Below, one piece after another: positions 1 to 7,917 of a DNA stretch of 64,000 bases. Position 1 is the stretch's first letter. Every line of letters begins with the position of its first letter. Under the pieces are notes generated by a model. The model searched no databases, was not told the origin of the DNA, and worked only from the letters and a program-made list of their open reading frames with translations. The DNA is from Ruminococcus sp. Phil11 (lineage in GTDB: Bacteria > Bacillota > Clostridia > Oscillospirales > Ruminococcaceae). The position numbers and the translations under genes are program-made. Location of the stretch: assembly GCA_001940925.1 (NCBI GenBank), contig MSGZ01000024.1:46799-110798 (forward strand). Direction: 5' to 3'.

Positions 1-999
1 CTTTGTTGTTGTCGTGGTCGCCTTAGCCGTTGTCGTGGTCGTCTTGGCGGTTGTTGTTTCCGCAGGCGGCATCGTAATCAGGTCAACGATCTCCGGCTGA
101 CCGATGAGTCCCGGTTCATCTATGGTAATCGCCGTATCTGCCGCATAGACGGAAACCGTATCCGTCAGCACCGTGCCGTCAAGGAAATGTGCAGCAGCCG
201 TCACGGTTCCCCGTACCCGGTCGTTTTCCTCATAATTGAAGCTTGTGATCCGTCCGTTCCGATCCAGCCGGATATCCGGATTGTCCGTGCTCCATTCGAT
301 ATAATCAAGGTTGTCGCTCGCCGTAAAGGGGATCGGATAAACCTTGTAGCCCCGAACCGGATCACGGTCCCAGACCGAAACATCCGTATACTCCGTCAGA
401 TCGAGCGCGTCCTCCGTAATGTCAAACGCTGCCTGAACCGGCGCGGCAGTCGTGGTGACGGCCGGCTGACCGGTGACGGTGATCATGCCGTTCGTGACCG
501 AAGATGTCAGATAATCTGTCAGAAAATCCCCTGTCAGAACATCGGCCTTCAGGGTCAGCGGATACTGTGTTCCGACAGCCGCATCCGCCGGGATCTCAAA
601 CCAGACCGTGATCGTGCCCTGCCGAAATATATATGTATAGGAGGGGTAGATCTCATGCCGCTCCGGATTCAGGAAAATATCATGAAGCTGCCGAACCGGC
701 CGGGCAAAGCGTGAGGTACGCATATCGACCTCGGCCTTCGGCACAGTGGGAACATCCTGATCAGCCGGAACCGGCGTCAGGCTGCTGTCATATTTCAGGG
801 TCAGTCCCATCATGCCGACAGTGTATTCCGTCCGGATATCAACGGAGACCGGCACGCTGCTTCCTGCCGTGCCGGAAACGGAACCGACCGTGAAATATAC
901 GGTTTCGTCGGTCTCGGCAAAAGCAGTCTGCTGCGGGATCCCGGCGCAGAACAGCATTGCCGCAGCGGTTGTGAGTGCAGTGATTTTTTTCAGAAACAT
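1..999 (-). CDS. Cohesin-like secreted protein, 5' part (C-terminus off window)
   Basis: This gene is absent from the ORF track because its 3' end lies beyond the window edge; 333 codons are open. The protein begins with a signal peptide (MFLKKITALTTAAAMLF). A module at roughly residues 30-165 starts VGSVSGTAGSSVPVSVDIRT, continues with MMGLTLKYDSSL and closes with SSVTNGMITV, which resembles a type I cohesin, the scaffoldin module that binds dockerins. A short Thr/Ala linker, an Ig-like stretch and a TTTAKTTTTTAK linker follow at the edge, so more modules probably lie outside. The start at 999 is preferred over an upstream in-frame ATG at 1017 because AAAGGA sits 5' of the former. A sigma-A promoter lies at 1048-1076. 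The cohesin call is by eye; a related cohesin/CBM-fold surface domain is the main alternative. Confidence 0.72.
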   Translation of the reverse strand, partial: MFLKKITALTTAAAMLFCAGIPQQTAFAETDETVYFTVGSVSGTAGSSVPVSVDIRTEYTVGMMGLTLKYDSSLTPVPADQDVPTVPKAEVDMRTSRFARPVRQLHDIFLNPERHEIYPSYTYIFRQGTITVWFEIPADAAVGTQYPLTLKADVLTGDFLTDYLTSSVTNGMITVTGQPAVTTTAAPVQAAFDITEDALDLTEYTDVSVWDRDPVRGYKVYPIPFTASDNLDYIEWSTDNPDIRLDRNGRITSFNYEENDRVRGTVTAAAHFLDGTVLTDTVSVYAADTAITIDEPGLIGQPEIVDLITMPPAETTTAKTTTTTAKATTTTTK

Positions 1000-1047
1000 A
1001 TCAATTCGTCCTTTCATGTAACAAGTACGGGTGGATAACCACTGCTC

Positions 1048-1076
1048 ATTATATCACATTTTCATGCTTTTCGCAA
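1048..1076 (-). promoter_or_regulatory. Sigma-A promoter of the cohesin-like gene
   Basis: On the minus strand TTGCGA and TATAAT are separated by 17 bp, about 50 bp upstream of the chosen start codon. Confidence 0.7.
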
Positions 1077-1115
1077 GTCTGCGGCTGTTTTTCAGACGGT
1101 AGGCTGCCGGAACGC

Positions 1116-1148
1116 AAAAGCCGCCTGACTGCGCAGACGGCTTTTTTT
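1116..1148 (-). terminator. Intrinsic terminator after the tetR-CPBP operon
   Basis: A GC-rich hairpin (AAGCCG...CGGCTT with one internal mismatch) is flanked by a T run on either side. On the minus strand it follows the CPBP gene stop by about 35 bp. Confidence 0.65.
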
Positions 1149-1181
1149 GTATTCAGATCGCGACTCTTTTCTGCGCACGGT

Positions 1182-1931
1182 TCAGGCCGCATCCCGGAGC
1201 GGCTCTGCGGTGAGCGGACACTCCGCTCTGTGGGTATACAGCAGAAAGGCACCGTATGCAAGGTAAATCGCGCAGACCGGAATGAAGAACCAGAGATGCT
1301 CTGTTTCCGTATTGCCGACGAAGCTCAGCGAATTGTGCAGGATATGCAGCAGCACGCAGGGGCGCAGGCTTTTGCCTGTATACAGCAGAGCACCGCTGCA
1401 GATGCCGAAGCAGCAGGCGAATCCGACCTGCATCAGCGTTTCCCCGACCGGTGCGCCGTAGGCGATGTTCACCAGATGCCCGATGCCGAAGCTCAGTGCC
1501 GCGATCCAGAAGGCGCGCCGTGTGTTCTTTCCTGCGACCGCGCGGAACAGAATGCTCCGGAGGATCAGTTCCTCAAGGAACGGGCCGAGCACGCCGATCG
1601 CGAGCACGCCGAGCAGATTTGCGGCGATCGTCTGCTCCCGCAGGCCGAAGCCCGACCAGATATTGACCGTTGCAGCGAGCAGCGGCGGGATCAGATACAG
1701 AAAGCGTCTGAGATTTCCGCGGAACCGGCACAGCCCGAAATGCTCCGCAAGCCCGTTCTTCCGGATAAATGTCAGCAGCACCGCGCAGATCACCAGTCCG
1801 GCGGCGATCTGCAGGGCGTAATTCAGTGCCGCGTTTTCCGTCTGGATGCCCGCCGAACCGAACCCGACCACGTAGATCACGATCCAGATGACCGCGAACA
1901 GCACCGGCTTATTCTCATAAAGCTTCTTCAT
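1182..1931 (-). CDS. CPBP-family intramembrane metalloprotease
   Basis: The 249-residue, multi-spanning membrane protein belongs to the CPBP (type II CAAX prenyl protease-like, Abi) family. The diagnostic motif EELILRS (EExxxR) is at about residue 119. A second conserved histidine is in FGIGHLVN near residue 151, and a third region (LHILHNSLSF) lies near the C-terminus. The family are glutamate-dependent intramembrane proteases, some involved in bacteriocin self-immunity or prenylated-protein processing; the substrate here is unknown. The start overlaps the 3' end of the upstream tetR by 17 bp and has AAAGGAG 5' of it, so the two genes are translationally linked and share the tetR promoter. 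A second CPBP gene lies at 20106-20999. Confidence 0.88.
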   Translation of the reverse strand: MKKLYENKPVLFAVIWIVIYVVGFGSAGIQTENAALNYALQIAAGLVICAVLLTFIRKNGLAEHFGLCRFRGNLRRFLYLIPPLLAATVNIWSGFGLREQTIAANLLGVLAIGVLGPFLEELILRSILFRAVAGKNTRRAFWIAALSFGIGHLVNIAYGAPVGETLMQVGFACCFGICSGALLYTGKSLRPCVLLHILHNSLSFVGNTETEHLWFFIPVCAIYLAYGAFLLYTHRAECPLTAEPLRDAA

Positions 1932-2499
1932 GTTCTTCTCCTTTCACGGCGGCAACTGCCCCGAACAGGCTGCGGGTCAGCAGCTTTTTGCAGTACGCCG
2001 CATCATACTGCAGGGCATTGTTTGCAAGCAGACAGGCACAGCCGTGCACGGTCATGAACAGCTGCGCAAAGACCGCCTCTGCCTGCTCCGGGGTCAGCTT
2101 TGCCTCTGCTGCGACCGCCTCCAGCAGCGGGGCATTTTCCGGCGCGGCGGTCAGCGCGGCAAGCGGCGTATCCGGCAGCATCCCCGACTGAAACAGAAAC
2201 CGGAACAGATCGCGCTCCTCCGCGGCAAATCGGATATACCGCAGGCCGATGCAGAGCAGCGGGTTTTCCCCTGCTGCGGGCGGCTGCATCAGGAATGCGG
2301 TGTGGAACGCATCAGCCTGCGCAAAGACTGCGGCCTTCAGTGCCTCTGCGGTATGGTAATGGTACATGACCGGCTGTGTCGAGCAGCCGAGCTTTTTGGC
2401 CACGCTGCGGATATTGAGTGCCTCAAAGCCGGATTCCCGCACAAGCTGAAAGCCGGCCTCCGCGATCATCTCCGCGGTGATCTTTGCCTTCGGCGGCAT
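1915..2499 (-). CDS. TetR/AcrR-family transcriptional regulator
   Basis: The 194-residue protein has an N-terminal TetR helix-turn-helix (ITAEMIAEAGFQLVRESGFE, then VAKKLGCSTQPVMYHY) and a helical ligand-binding domain. Three consecutive ATG codons occur at the 5' end. The third, at 2499, is chosen because AGGAGG lies 8 nt upstream of it; the ORF-track start at 2505 is too close to that site. It is the first gene of a two-gene operon with the CPBP protease and is divergent from an ABC exporter fusion. A palindrome just downstream of its own -10 box suggests autorepression and probably joint control of the divergent transporter. The ligand is unknown. Confidence 0.88.
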   Translation of the reverse strand: MPPKAKITAEMIAEAGFQLVRESGFEALNIRSVAKKLGCSTQPVMYHYHTAEALKAAVFAQADAFHTAFLMQPPAAGENPLLCIGLRYIRFAAEERDLFRFLFQSGMLPDTPLAALTAAPENAPLLEAVAAEAKLTPEQAEAVFAQLFMTVHGCACLLANNALQYDAAYCKKLLTRSLFGAVAAVKGEEHEEAL

Positions 2500-2513
2500 C
2501 ATCATCCCTCCTT

Positions 2514-2541
2514 ATAACGAATGTTATATAACACCTGTTAT
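2514..2541. promoter_or_regulatory. Probable TetR operator
   Basis: The core TGTTATATAACA (2522-2533) is a perfect 12-bp palindrome. It is flanked by further half-site copies (ATAAC at 2514 and TGTTAT at 2536). It overlaps the downstream edge of the tetR -10 box, the expected position for an autorepressor. Binding is inferred from position and symmetry. Confidence 0.7.
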
Positions 2542-2568
2542 TATACATATCAGAGCGTGTTTTGTCAA
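2540..2568 (-). promoter_or_regulatory. Sigma-A promoter of tetR-CPBP operon
   Basis: Consensus TTGACA and TATAAT on the minus strand are separated by 17 bp, with the operator palindrome overlapping the -10 box. Confidence 0.85.
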
Positions 2569-2742
2569 GATGCTGCCGACACGATTCGGAAGAATGCACA
2601 AAAAGGCGATTAAAAAACTGTACAGATGCACAAAACGCCGAAATCTCTTTTGTATCACAGAACATACACATTTTTATGATATACTCCCCACATATTTCGG
2701 TACGGGATGCCGGAATATCAATTTATGAAAGGTCGTGATACT

Positions 2743-5700
2743 TTGCTCGGACTGAAAGGAATTACCAAGGATTATCTCTCCGGAGATACCGCGGTACATG
2801 CACTCAGAGGAATTGACATCCAGTTCCGTCAAAACGAATTTGTCGCGGTGCTGGGACCGTCCGGCTGCGGCAAGACCACGCTGCTGAACATCATCGGCGG
2901 TCTTGACCGTTACACGGAGGGCGACCTGACCATTGCGGACAAATCGACCAAAGAATACAAGGACAGAGACTGGGATCATTACCGGAACCATACGATCGGG
3001 TTTGTCTTTCAGACCTATAACCTGATCCCGCACCAGACCGTGCTCTCCAATGTGGAGCTCGCGCTGACGCTCTCGGGCATTTCCAAAGCGGAACGCCGCG
3101 AGCGCGCCGTCAAAATGCTGGAGCGCGTCGGACTGGGCGACCAGCTCAAAAAGAAGCCGAATCAGATGTCCGGCGGTCAGATGCAGCGTGTTGCGATTGC
3201 GCGTGCGCTCATCAACAATCCGGAGATCCTGCTCGCCGACGAGCCGACCGGCGCACTTGATACTGAGACCAGCGTGCAGATCATGGATCTGCTGAAGGAG
3301 ATTGCGAAAGACAGACTGGTCATCATGGTCACGCACAACCCCGACCTTGCAGAGCAGTATGCAACGCGCATCATCCGTCTGCTGGACGGCAAGGTGCAGA
3401 GCGACTCGAAGCCCTATTCCGAAAAGCAGGCAGTGGCCGACCGCAAAAAGGCACTGAAAAAGAAGGAAAAGGAAGAAGCCGCCGCCGCGAAAAAGAGCAA
3501 AAAGGTCTCCATGAGCAGCGGTACTGCGCTTTCGCTGTCACTGAACAATCTGCTGACGAAAAAAGGCAGAACGATCCTGACGGCGTTTGCGGGCAGCATC
3601 GGCATCATCGGCATTGCGCTGATCCTGTCGCTCTCGGACGGCTTCCAGACCTTTATCAATACCGTGCAGGAGAACACGCTTTCCTCGTATCCGCTGACGA
3701 TCATGTCGCGGTCGGTCGATCTGACGAGCCTGATCGAGAATGTGACGGGGCAGGCGGAGCATAAAGATGAGCACCCGCTTGATAAGGTCTATGCGACCGG
3801 ACAGCACGCAGAGATGCTGAACTCCATGATGTCAGAGGTCAAGCAGAACGATATGGCAGGCTTCAAAAAGTATATTGAAGATCATGCTTCGGAGCTGGAA
3901 TCCTATAATATTGAATACGATTACAACATTCAGCCGCAGGTGTTCATGGCCGATACCAGTGAAAAAGTCACACCGGTCAACCCGAATCCGCTGGTCGATG
4001 CCTATTATCAGGCACTCGGTTATGACATGAACAATATGTCATCCTCATATTCGCAGATCATGTCCATGAGCACAGACGGTATGGATATCTGGACGCTGAT
4101 TTACGGCGACCGCGGGCTGCTTGAACAGCAGTACGATGTCATCAGCGGTCACTGGCCGGAGAACATGAACGAAGTCATCCTCGTGGTCGATGAGTACAAC
4201 GAGATCAACGGCATGACGCTCTACGGTCTCGGTCTGCGCGACCCCGCCGAAATTTCGGAGATGATGACGCAGATCATGTCCGGCGAGCCGATCGAAGCAA
4301 AATCCGAAAGCTTCAACTATAAGGATCTCATGAACATGCAGTTCAGCGTGATCCTCAATACAGATTACTACGAATTTGACAAAGCGGCAAACTGCTGGAA
4401 GGACCGCACCCGCGATGAGGAATATATGGCAAAGAAGGTCGATGACGGCGTTCAGGTGCATATTTCTGGTATTGTCCGCAAAAAAGAGGGTGCCGTCAGC
4501 GGTGCGCTGATGCCCGGAACGATCTGCTATACGCAGGAGCTGGTCGATTATCTGCTTGACGAGATCGCCGATACCGAAATCGTCAAGGCACAGCAGGACG
4601 ACCCGGAGACTGACGTTTTCACCGGCTACGAGTTCGAGGATCATGATGATGTGACGATCGACGATGTGTACGAGTATCTGGACAATCTGAGTGAGGCGGA
4701 ATTTGCACAGCTTCAGATGATGTTCTCCAATATGTACGGTAATTCGATCAAGCCGGAGGATGTGATCGGCAGCCTCAATTCCATGAGTGACGAGGAGCTT
4801 GTTGAGGCAGTCGCACCGTCGGTCATGGGCGATATCAGGCTGGAGGATGCAAAGGCATTTGCCGCGACCGAACAGGGTCAGGGCGCACTCATGATGATGC
4901 TCGCGGAGCAGGCCGGCACCGACCCCGATCCCGCAATGCTCGCGAACCTTGACGATGATACGCTGCTGACGCTCTATACAGAGATCGTCAAGTCGCAGCT
5001 GACTGCCGATGCGCTGCGCGAGAAGATCGCGAACATGAGCGAGGAGGAGGTCACGCAGCTGACCGAATCGCTCAATCCCGCAAAGGACAGAGAGAGCATG
5101 AAGGCCGCGCTCAAGACCATGGACGAGGAAATGCTGCTCAAGGTGTTCAAAGAGCAGATCCTTGCGCAGAACACCGACAACACCTATGAAGGCAATCTGC
5201 AGAAGCTCGGCCTGCGCGACCCCGACAGCCCGTTTGCGATCCAGATCTACTCCGAGAGCTTTGCGGCAAAGGAGGAGTTCGAGGACTTTATCAAGGGTTA
5301 CAACGACAGTCAGAAGGACGATGACGGCAAGATCGAATACACCGACTACATCGGTATTCTGCTGAAATCCGTGACCAAGATCATCAATATGGTTTCCTAT
5401 GTGCTGATCGGCTTTGTCTCGATTTCGCTGGTCGTGTCGTCCATTATGATCGGCATTATTACGTATATCTCGGTGCTGGAGCGCACAAAGGAGATCGGCA
5501 TTCTCCGTTCGATCGGTGCCTCCAAGCGCGACGTCAGCCGCGTGTTCAATGCGGAGACGTTCATCATCGGACTGGTCGCCGGACTGATCGGCGTGGCGGT
5601 CACGGTGCTGCTGGATATCCCGATCAATATCATCATCGAGAAGGTCTCCGGTGCGGCGCATGTCGCATTCCTGCGTCCGGCTTACGCGGCAATTCTGGTT

Positions 5701-5793
5701 GCGATCTCCGTTGTGCTGACGTTGATTGCGGGCATCATTCCCGCAAGACTGGCCGCCAAGAAAGACCCGGTCATTGCCCTCCGCACCGAATAA
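2743..5793 (+). CDS. MacB-like ABC transporter, ATPase fused to FtsX-type permease
   Basis: About 1016 residues. Residues 1-225 form an ABC ATPase with Walker A GPSGCGKTT, signature LSGGQ-like MSGGQMQRVAIARAL, Walker B ILLADEPTGALD and the H-loop MVTHN. A Lys/Glu-rich linker leads to a first membrane segment (AGSIGIIGIALILSLSDG). An extracellular domain of roughly 550 residues follows, then three C-terminal membrane segments typical of FtsX/MacB permeases (ERTKEIGILRSIGASKRDV). Such proteins couple ATP hydrolysis to peptide or lipid export, or to mechanotransmission at the envelope. I prefer a TTG start at 2743, because AAAGG lies upstream and MLGLKGITKDY is how this family usually begins; the track start is ATG 2707. 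It is divergent from tetR, so regulation by that repressor is likely. Confidence 0.9.
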   Translation: MLGLKGITKDYLSGDTAVHALRGIDIQFRQNEFVAVLGPSGCGKTTLLNIIGGLDRYTEGDLTIADKSTKEYKDRDWDHYRNHTIGFVFQTYNLIPHQTVLSNVELALTLSGISKAERRERAVKMLERVGLGDQLKKKPNQMSGGQMQRVAIARALINNPEILLADEPTGALDTETSVQIMDLLKEIAKDRLVIMVTHNPDLAEQYATRIIRLLDGKVQSDSKPYSEKQAVADRKKALKKKEKEEAAAAKKSKKVSMSSGTALSLSLNNLLTKKGRTILTAFAGSIGIIGIALILSLSDGFQTFINTVQENTLSSYPLTIMSRSVDLTSLIENVTGQAEHKDEHPLDKVYATGQHAEMLNSMMSEVKQNDMAGFKKYIEDHASELESYNIEYDYNIQPQVFMADTSEKVTPVNPNPLVDAYYQALGYDMNNMSSSYSQIMSMSTDGMDIWTLIYGDRGLLEQQYDVISGHWPENMNEVILVVDEYNEINGMTLYGLGLRDPAEISEMMTQIMSGEPIEAKSESFNYKDLMNMQFSVILNTDYYEFDKAANCWKDRTRDEEYMAKKVDDGVQVHISGIVRKKEGAVSGALMPGTICYTQELVDYLLDEIADTEIVKAQQDDPETDVFTGYEFEDHDDVTIDDVYEYLDNLSEAEFAQLQMMFSNMYGNSIKPEDVIGSLNSMSDEELVEAVAPSVMGDIRLEDAKAFAATEQGQGALMMMLAEQAGTDPDPAMLANLDDDTLLTLYTEIVKSQLTADALREKIANMSEEEVTQLTESLNPAKDRESMKAALKTMDEEMLLKVFKEQILAQNTDNTYEGNLQKLGLRDPDSPFAIQIYSESFAAKEEFEDFIKGYNDSQKDDDGKIEYTDYIGILLKSVTKIINMVSYVLIGFVSISLVVSSIMIGIITYISVLERTKEIGILRSIGASKRDVSRVFNAETFIIGLVAGLIGVAVTVLLDIPINIIIEKVSGAAHVAFLRPAYAAILVAISVVLTLIAGIIPARLAAKKDPVIALRTE

Positions 5794-5796
5794 CCG

Positions 5797-6212
5797 GCGG
5801 GGAGCCCCCGCTGGCGTTTCCCTCCGGGGGCGGTTAGCGGAGAACGCCCAACATTCCAAGCACACGCCGCGGAGCGGCTTCTGATAGGTTCCTGCTCCCA
5901 GCGGGGAGCCCCCGCGGGCAATTTCCTCCGGGGACGGTTAGCGGAGAACGCCTATCATTCCAAGCACACGCCGCGGAGCGGCTTATGACAGGTTACTGCT
6001 CCCAGCGGGGAGCCCCCGCGGGCAATTTCCTCCGGGGGCGGGGAGCGGAGAACGCCCAACATTCCAAGCACACGCCGCAGAGCGGCTTATGACAGGTTAC
6101 TGCTCCCAGCGGGGAGCCCCCGCGGGCATTTTCCTCCGGGGACGGTTAGCGGAGAACGCCCAACATTCCAAGCACACGCCGCAGAGCGGCTTCTGATAGG
6201 TTCCTGCTCCCG
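5797..6212. repeat. Four tandem copies of a 104-bp non-coding repeat
   Basis: Copies begin at 5797, 5901, 6005 and 6109, each exactly 104 bp and each starting GCGGGGAGCCCCCGC. A degraded fifth start follows. Every unit contains three short potential hairpins: GCGGGG-agc-CCCCGC, CTCCG...CGGAG, and GCCGC-gga/aga-GCGGC. Differences between copies fall mostly in loops and linkers (for example gga to aga in the third loop), leaving the stems intact. Since 104 is not divisible by three and no long frame is open, the array is not coding. It begins 3 bp after the ABC gene stop codon. Confidence 0.93.
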
Positions 6213-6267
6213 GCAATGGAGCTTCCACGGGCGTAACTTTGATTCGTTATTCATTATTCACTATCAT

Positions 6268-6303
6268 AATCGAGCCTTCCTGATGAAAAAGGAAGGCTCG
6301 ATT
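6268..6303. terminator. Strong hairpin, possible terminator
   Basis: A perfect 14-bp stem AATCGAGCCTTCCT / AGGAAGGCTCGATT encloses an 8-nt loop. No clean T run follows on either strand, so terminator function is less certain than the structure. It separates the 104-bp repeat array from the LRR gene. Confidence 0.5.
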
Positions 6304-6448
6304 GTTAGATTAGAATTATTTTTCAGAACAATGTAACCTTTTTCCCTCCGTTCCGGTCATAAAGGATGAAGGGACAAATTCCGCCCGTTTTTCCCGTTCG
6401 GGCATCTGTGTCCCTCTGACATCATGGATCATGAAAGGAGTTTTTACC

Positions 6449-7735
6449 ATGAAACATATGAAATCAGCATGTATCATCACTGCAGCGGCATTCCTGACAG
6501 CCGCCGGGATCTGCGGCATACAGGCCGCAGCTGACGCAGGGTTTTCCATGACCGCAGCAGAGGAAACCGTCGTGGAGCGCGGCGATCTGCGCTTTACGGT
6601 CTGTGATGACCATGCGGTCGTCACCAAATGCCTGAACCAAAGCGGCGCGGTCATTCCGGAAGAGATCGACGGCGTTCCCGTCACGGAGATCGGCGAAGAA
6701 GCGTTTGCCGTATGCACGCAGATGAAGGAAGCTGTCATTCCGGGAAGCGTCGAGCGCATCGGAGCCAATGCATTCGGTAAGGATCCGATGCTGGAATCCG
6801 TCACGATCGGGAACGGTACGGTTTACATCGGCCGATATGCGTTTGACAGCTGCATCAACCTCAAATCCGTCAAGCTGCCGGATACGCTGCAGTGGATCGA
6901 CGATCGGGCGTTCTATTTGTGTACGGCACTCTCCGGGATCGAACTGCCGGAAGGCATCGAATACATCGGCGAGTGTGCGTTCTACGGCACAGCCATTCCG
7001 TCCGCCGAGGTTCCTGACGCATCCATCGGGATCGGCGCATTTGAAAACTGCACGAAGCTGAAAACCGCAAAGCTGCAGGCTGCGTATACTGTTCCGGACT
7101 TTGCTTTTTCGGGCTGTGAGGCACTGGAATCGGTCACGCTTTCTTCGCGGCTCGAAGCGATCGGCACCCGCGCATTTGACGGCTGCAAAGCCCTGAAAAC
7201 GCTGACGGTTCCTGCACGCGTTGAGAAGATCGGGAGCTATGCACTGACCGGCTGTGACGCGCTGACGCTCAAAGTCGCGGCGGATTCTGCGGCGGAAAAG
7301 CACGCGCAGAGATTCGCCATCAAATACGAGATCATCGACGCAATGGAGACCGGCGGCCTCATGACCGGCGACCTCAACGGCGACTGCAGGGTCTCGGTCG
7401 AGGACGTACAGCTTGCCCTGCAGGCGTATACGAATGTCCTTGCAAAGAAGGATTCCGGCCTGAATGCGCTGCAGTATGAGGCAGCTTCTTCTGTCTGCCT
7501 GTTCGGCGGTTCCCTCACCGTTGAGGACGTTCAGTTCATTCTCAGATACTACACCGAAAACGAAGTCGCGAAAAGGACGGTCAGCTGGGATGATCTGCGC
7601 ACTATTTATATGCCTGAAACGACGACTGCGCCTGCGGTCACAGTATACAACACCAGCGGAACCTGCATTTGCGATGAACTGACCACGCATACCACGGCAA
7701 TTCCGATGCCGGTCACCACTGCACCGGCACAGTAA
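6449..7735 (+). CDS. BspA-type leucine-rich-repeat protein with C-terminal dockerin
   Basis: The 428-residue secreted protein has a signal peptide (MKHMKSACIITAAAFLTAAG). About ten LRR_5 (BspA/TpLRR) repeats of the pattern IGEEAF...LESVTIG follow (about residues 60-285). A C-terminal type I dockerin-like module has the first calcium loop GDLNGDCRVSVEDVQ and a weaker second loop (FGGSLTVEDVQFILRYY). A short Thr/Pro tail ends the protein. The start at 6449 is preferred over the track start 6431 because AAAGGAG lies 8 nt upstream. BspA-type repeats mediate protein or surface binding. The dockerin suggests attachment to a cellulosome-like scaffold rather than catalysis. A second protein of the same design follows 180 bp downstream. 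Confidence 0.85.
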   Translation: MKHMKSACIITAAAFLTAAGICGIQAAADAGFSMTAAEETVVERGDLRFTVCDDHAVVTKCLNQSGAVIPEEIDGVPVTEIGEEAFAVCTQMKEAVIPGSVERIGANAFGKDPMLESVTIGNGTVYIGRYAFDSCINLKSVKLPDTLQWIDDRAFYLCTALSGIELPEGIEYIGECAFYGTAIPSAEVPDASIGIGAFENCTKLKTAKLQAAYTVPDFAFSGCEALESVTLSSRLEAIGTRAFDGCKALKTLTVPARVEKIGSYALTGCDALTLKVAADSAAEKHAQRFAIKYEIIDAMETGGLMTGDLNGDCRVSVEDVQLALQAYTNVLAKKDSGLNALQYEAASSVCLFGGSLTVEDVQFILRYYTENEVAKRTVSWDDLRTIYMPETTTAPAVTVYNTSGTCICDELTTHTTAIPMPVTTAPAQ

Positions 7736-7752
7736 TTTTTCTGCATAGGAAA

Positions 7753-7785
7753 GAGGACAGTCCCGAGGGGCTGTCCTCCTGCTTT
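7753..7785 (+). terminator. Intrinsic terminator
   Basis: The hairpin GAGGACAGTCCC / GGGGCTGTCCTC with a tiny loop is followed by a T-rich stretch, 18 bp after the LRR gene stop codon. Confidence 0.85.
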
Positions 7786-7832
7786 TATCGTATTTTATAT
7801 TGCGTTTCACAGGAATATCATGTGAAATATCA

Positions 7833-7861
7833 TTGCGTTTTCCGGCATGATGTGTTATAAT
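7833..7861 (+). promoter_or_regulatory. Sigma-A promoter of the second LRR-dockerin gene
   Basis: TTGCGT and TATAAT are spaced by 17 bp and end 57 bp before the start codon. Confidence 0.7.
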
Positions 7862-7917
7862 AAATAACAGCCGGCGCGTTCCGGCTGAAATGTGGAAAGG
7901 CAGGAAAAAGAAACATC

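Noticed and set aside
4045-5865. 606-residue minus-strand ORF
   Set aside because: It is antisense to the ABC transporter fusion, whose motifs are unmistakable.
5797-6212. CRISPR array
   Set aside because: The 104-bp units abut with no unique spacers, so this is a simple tandem array.
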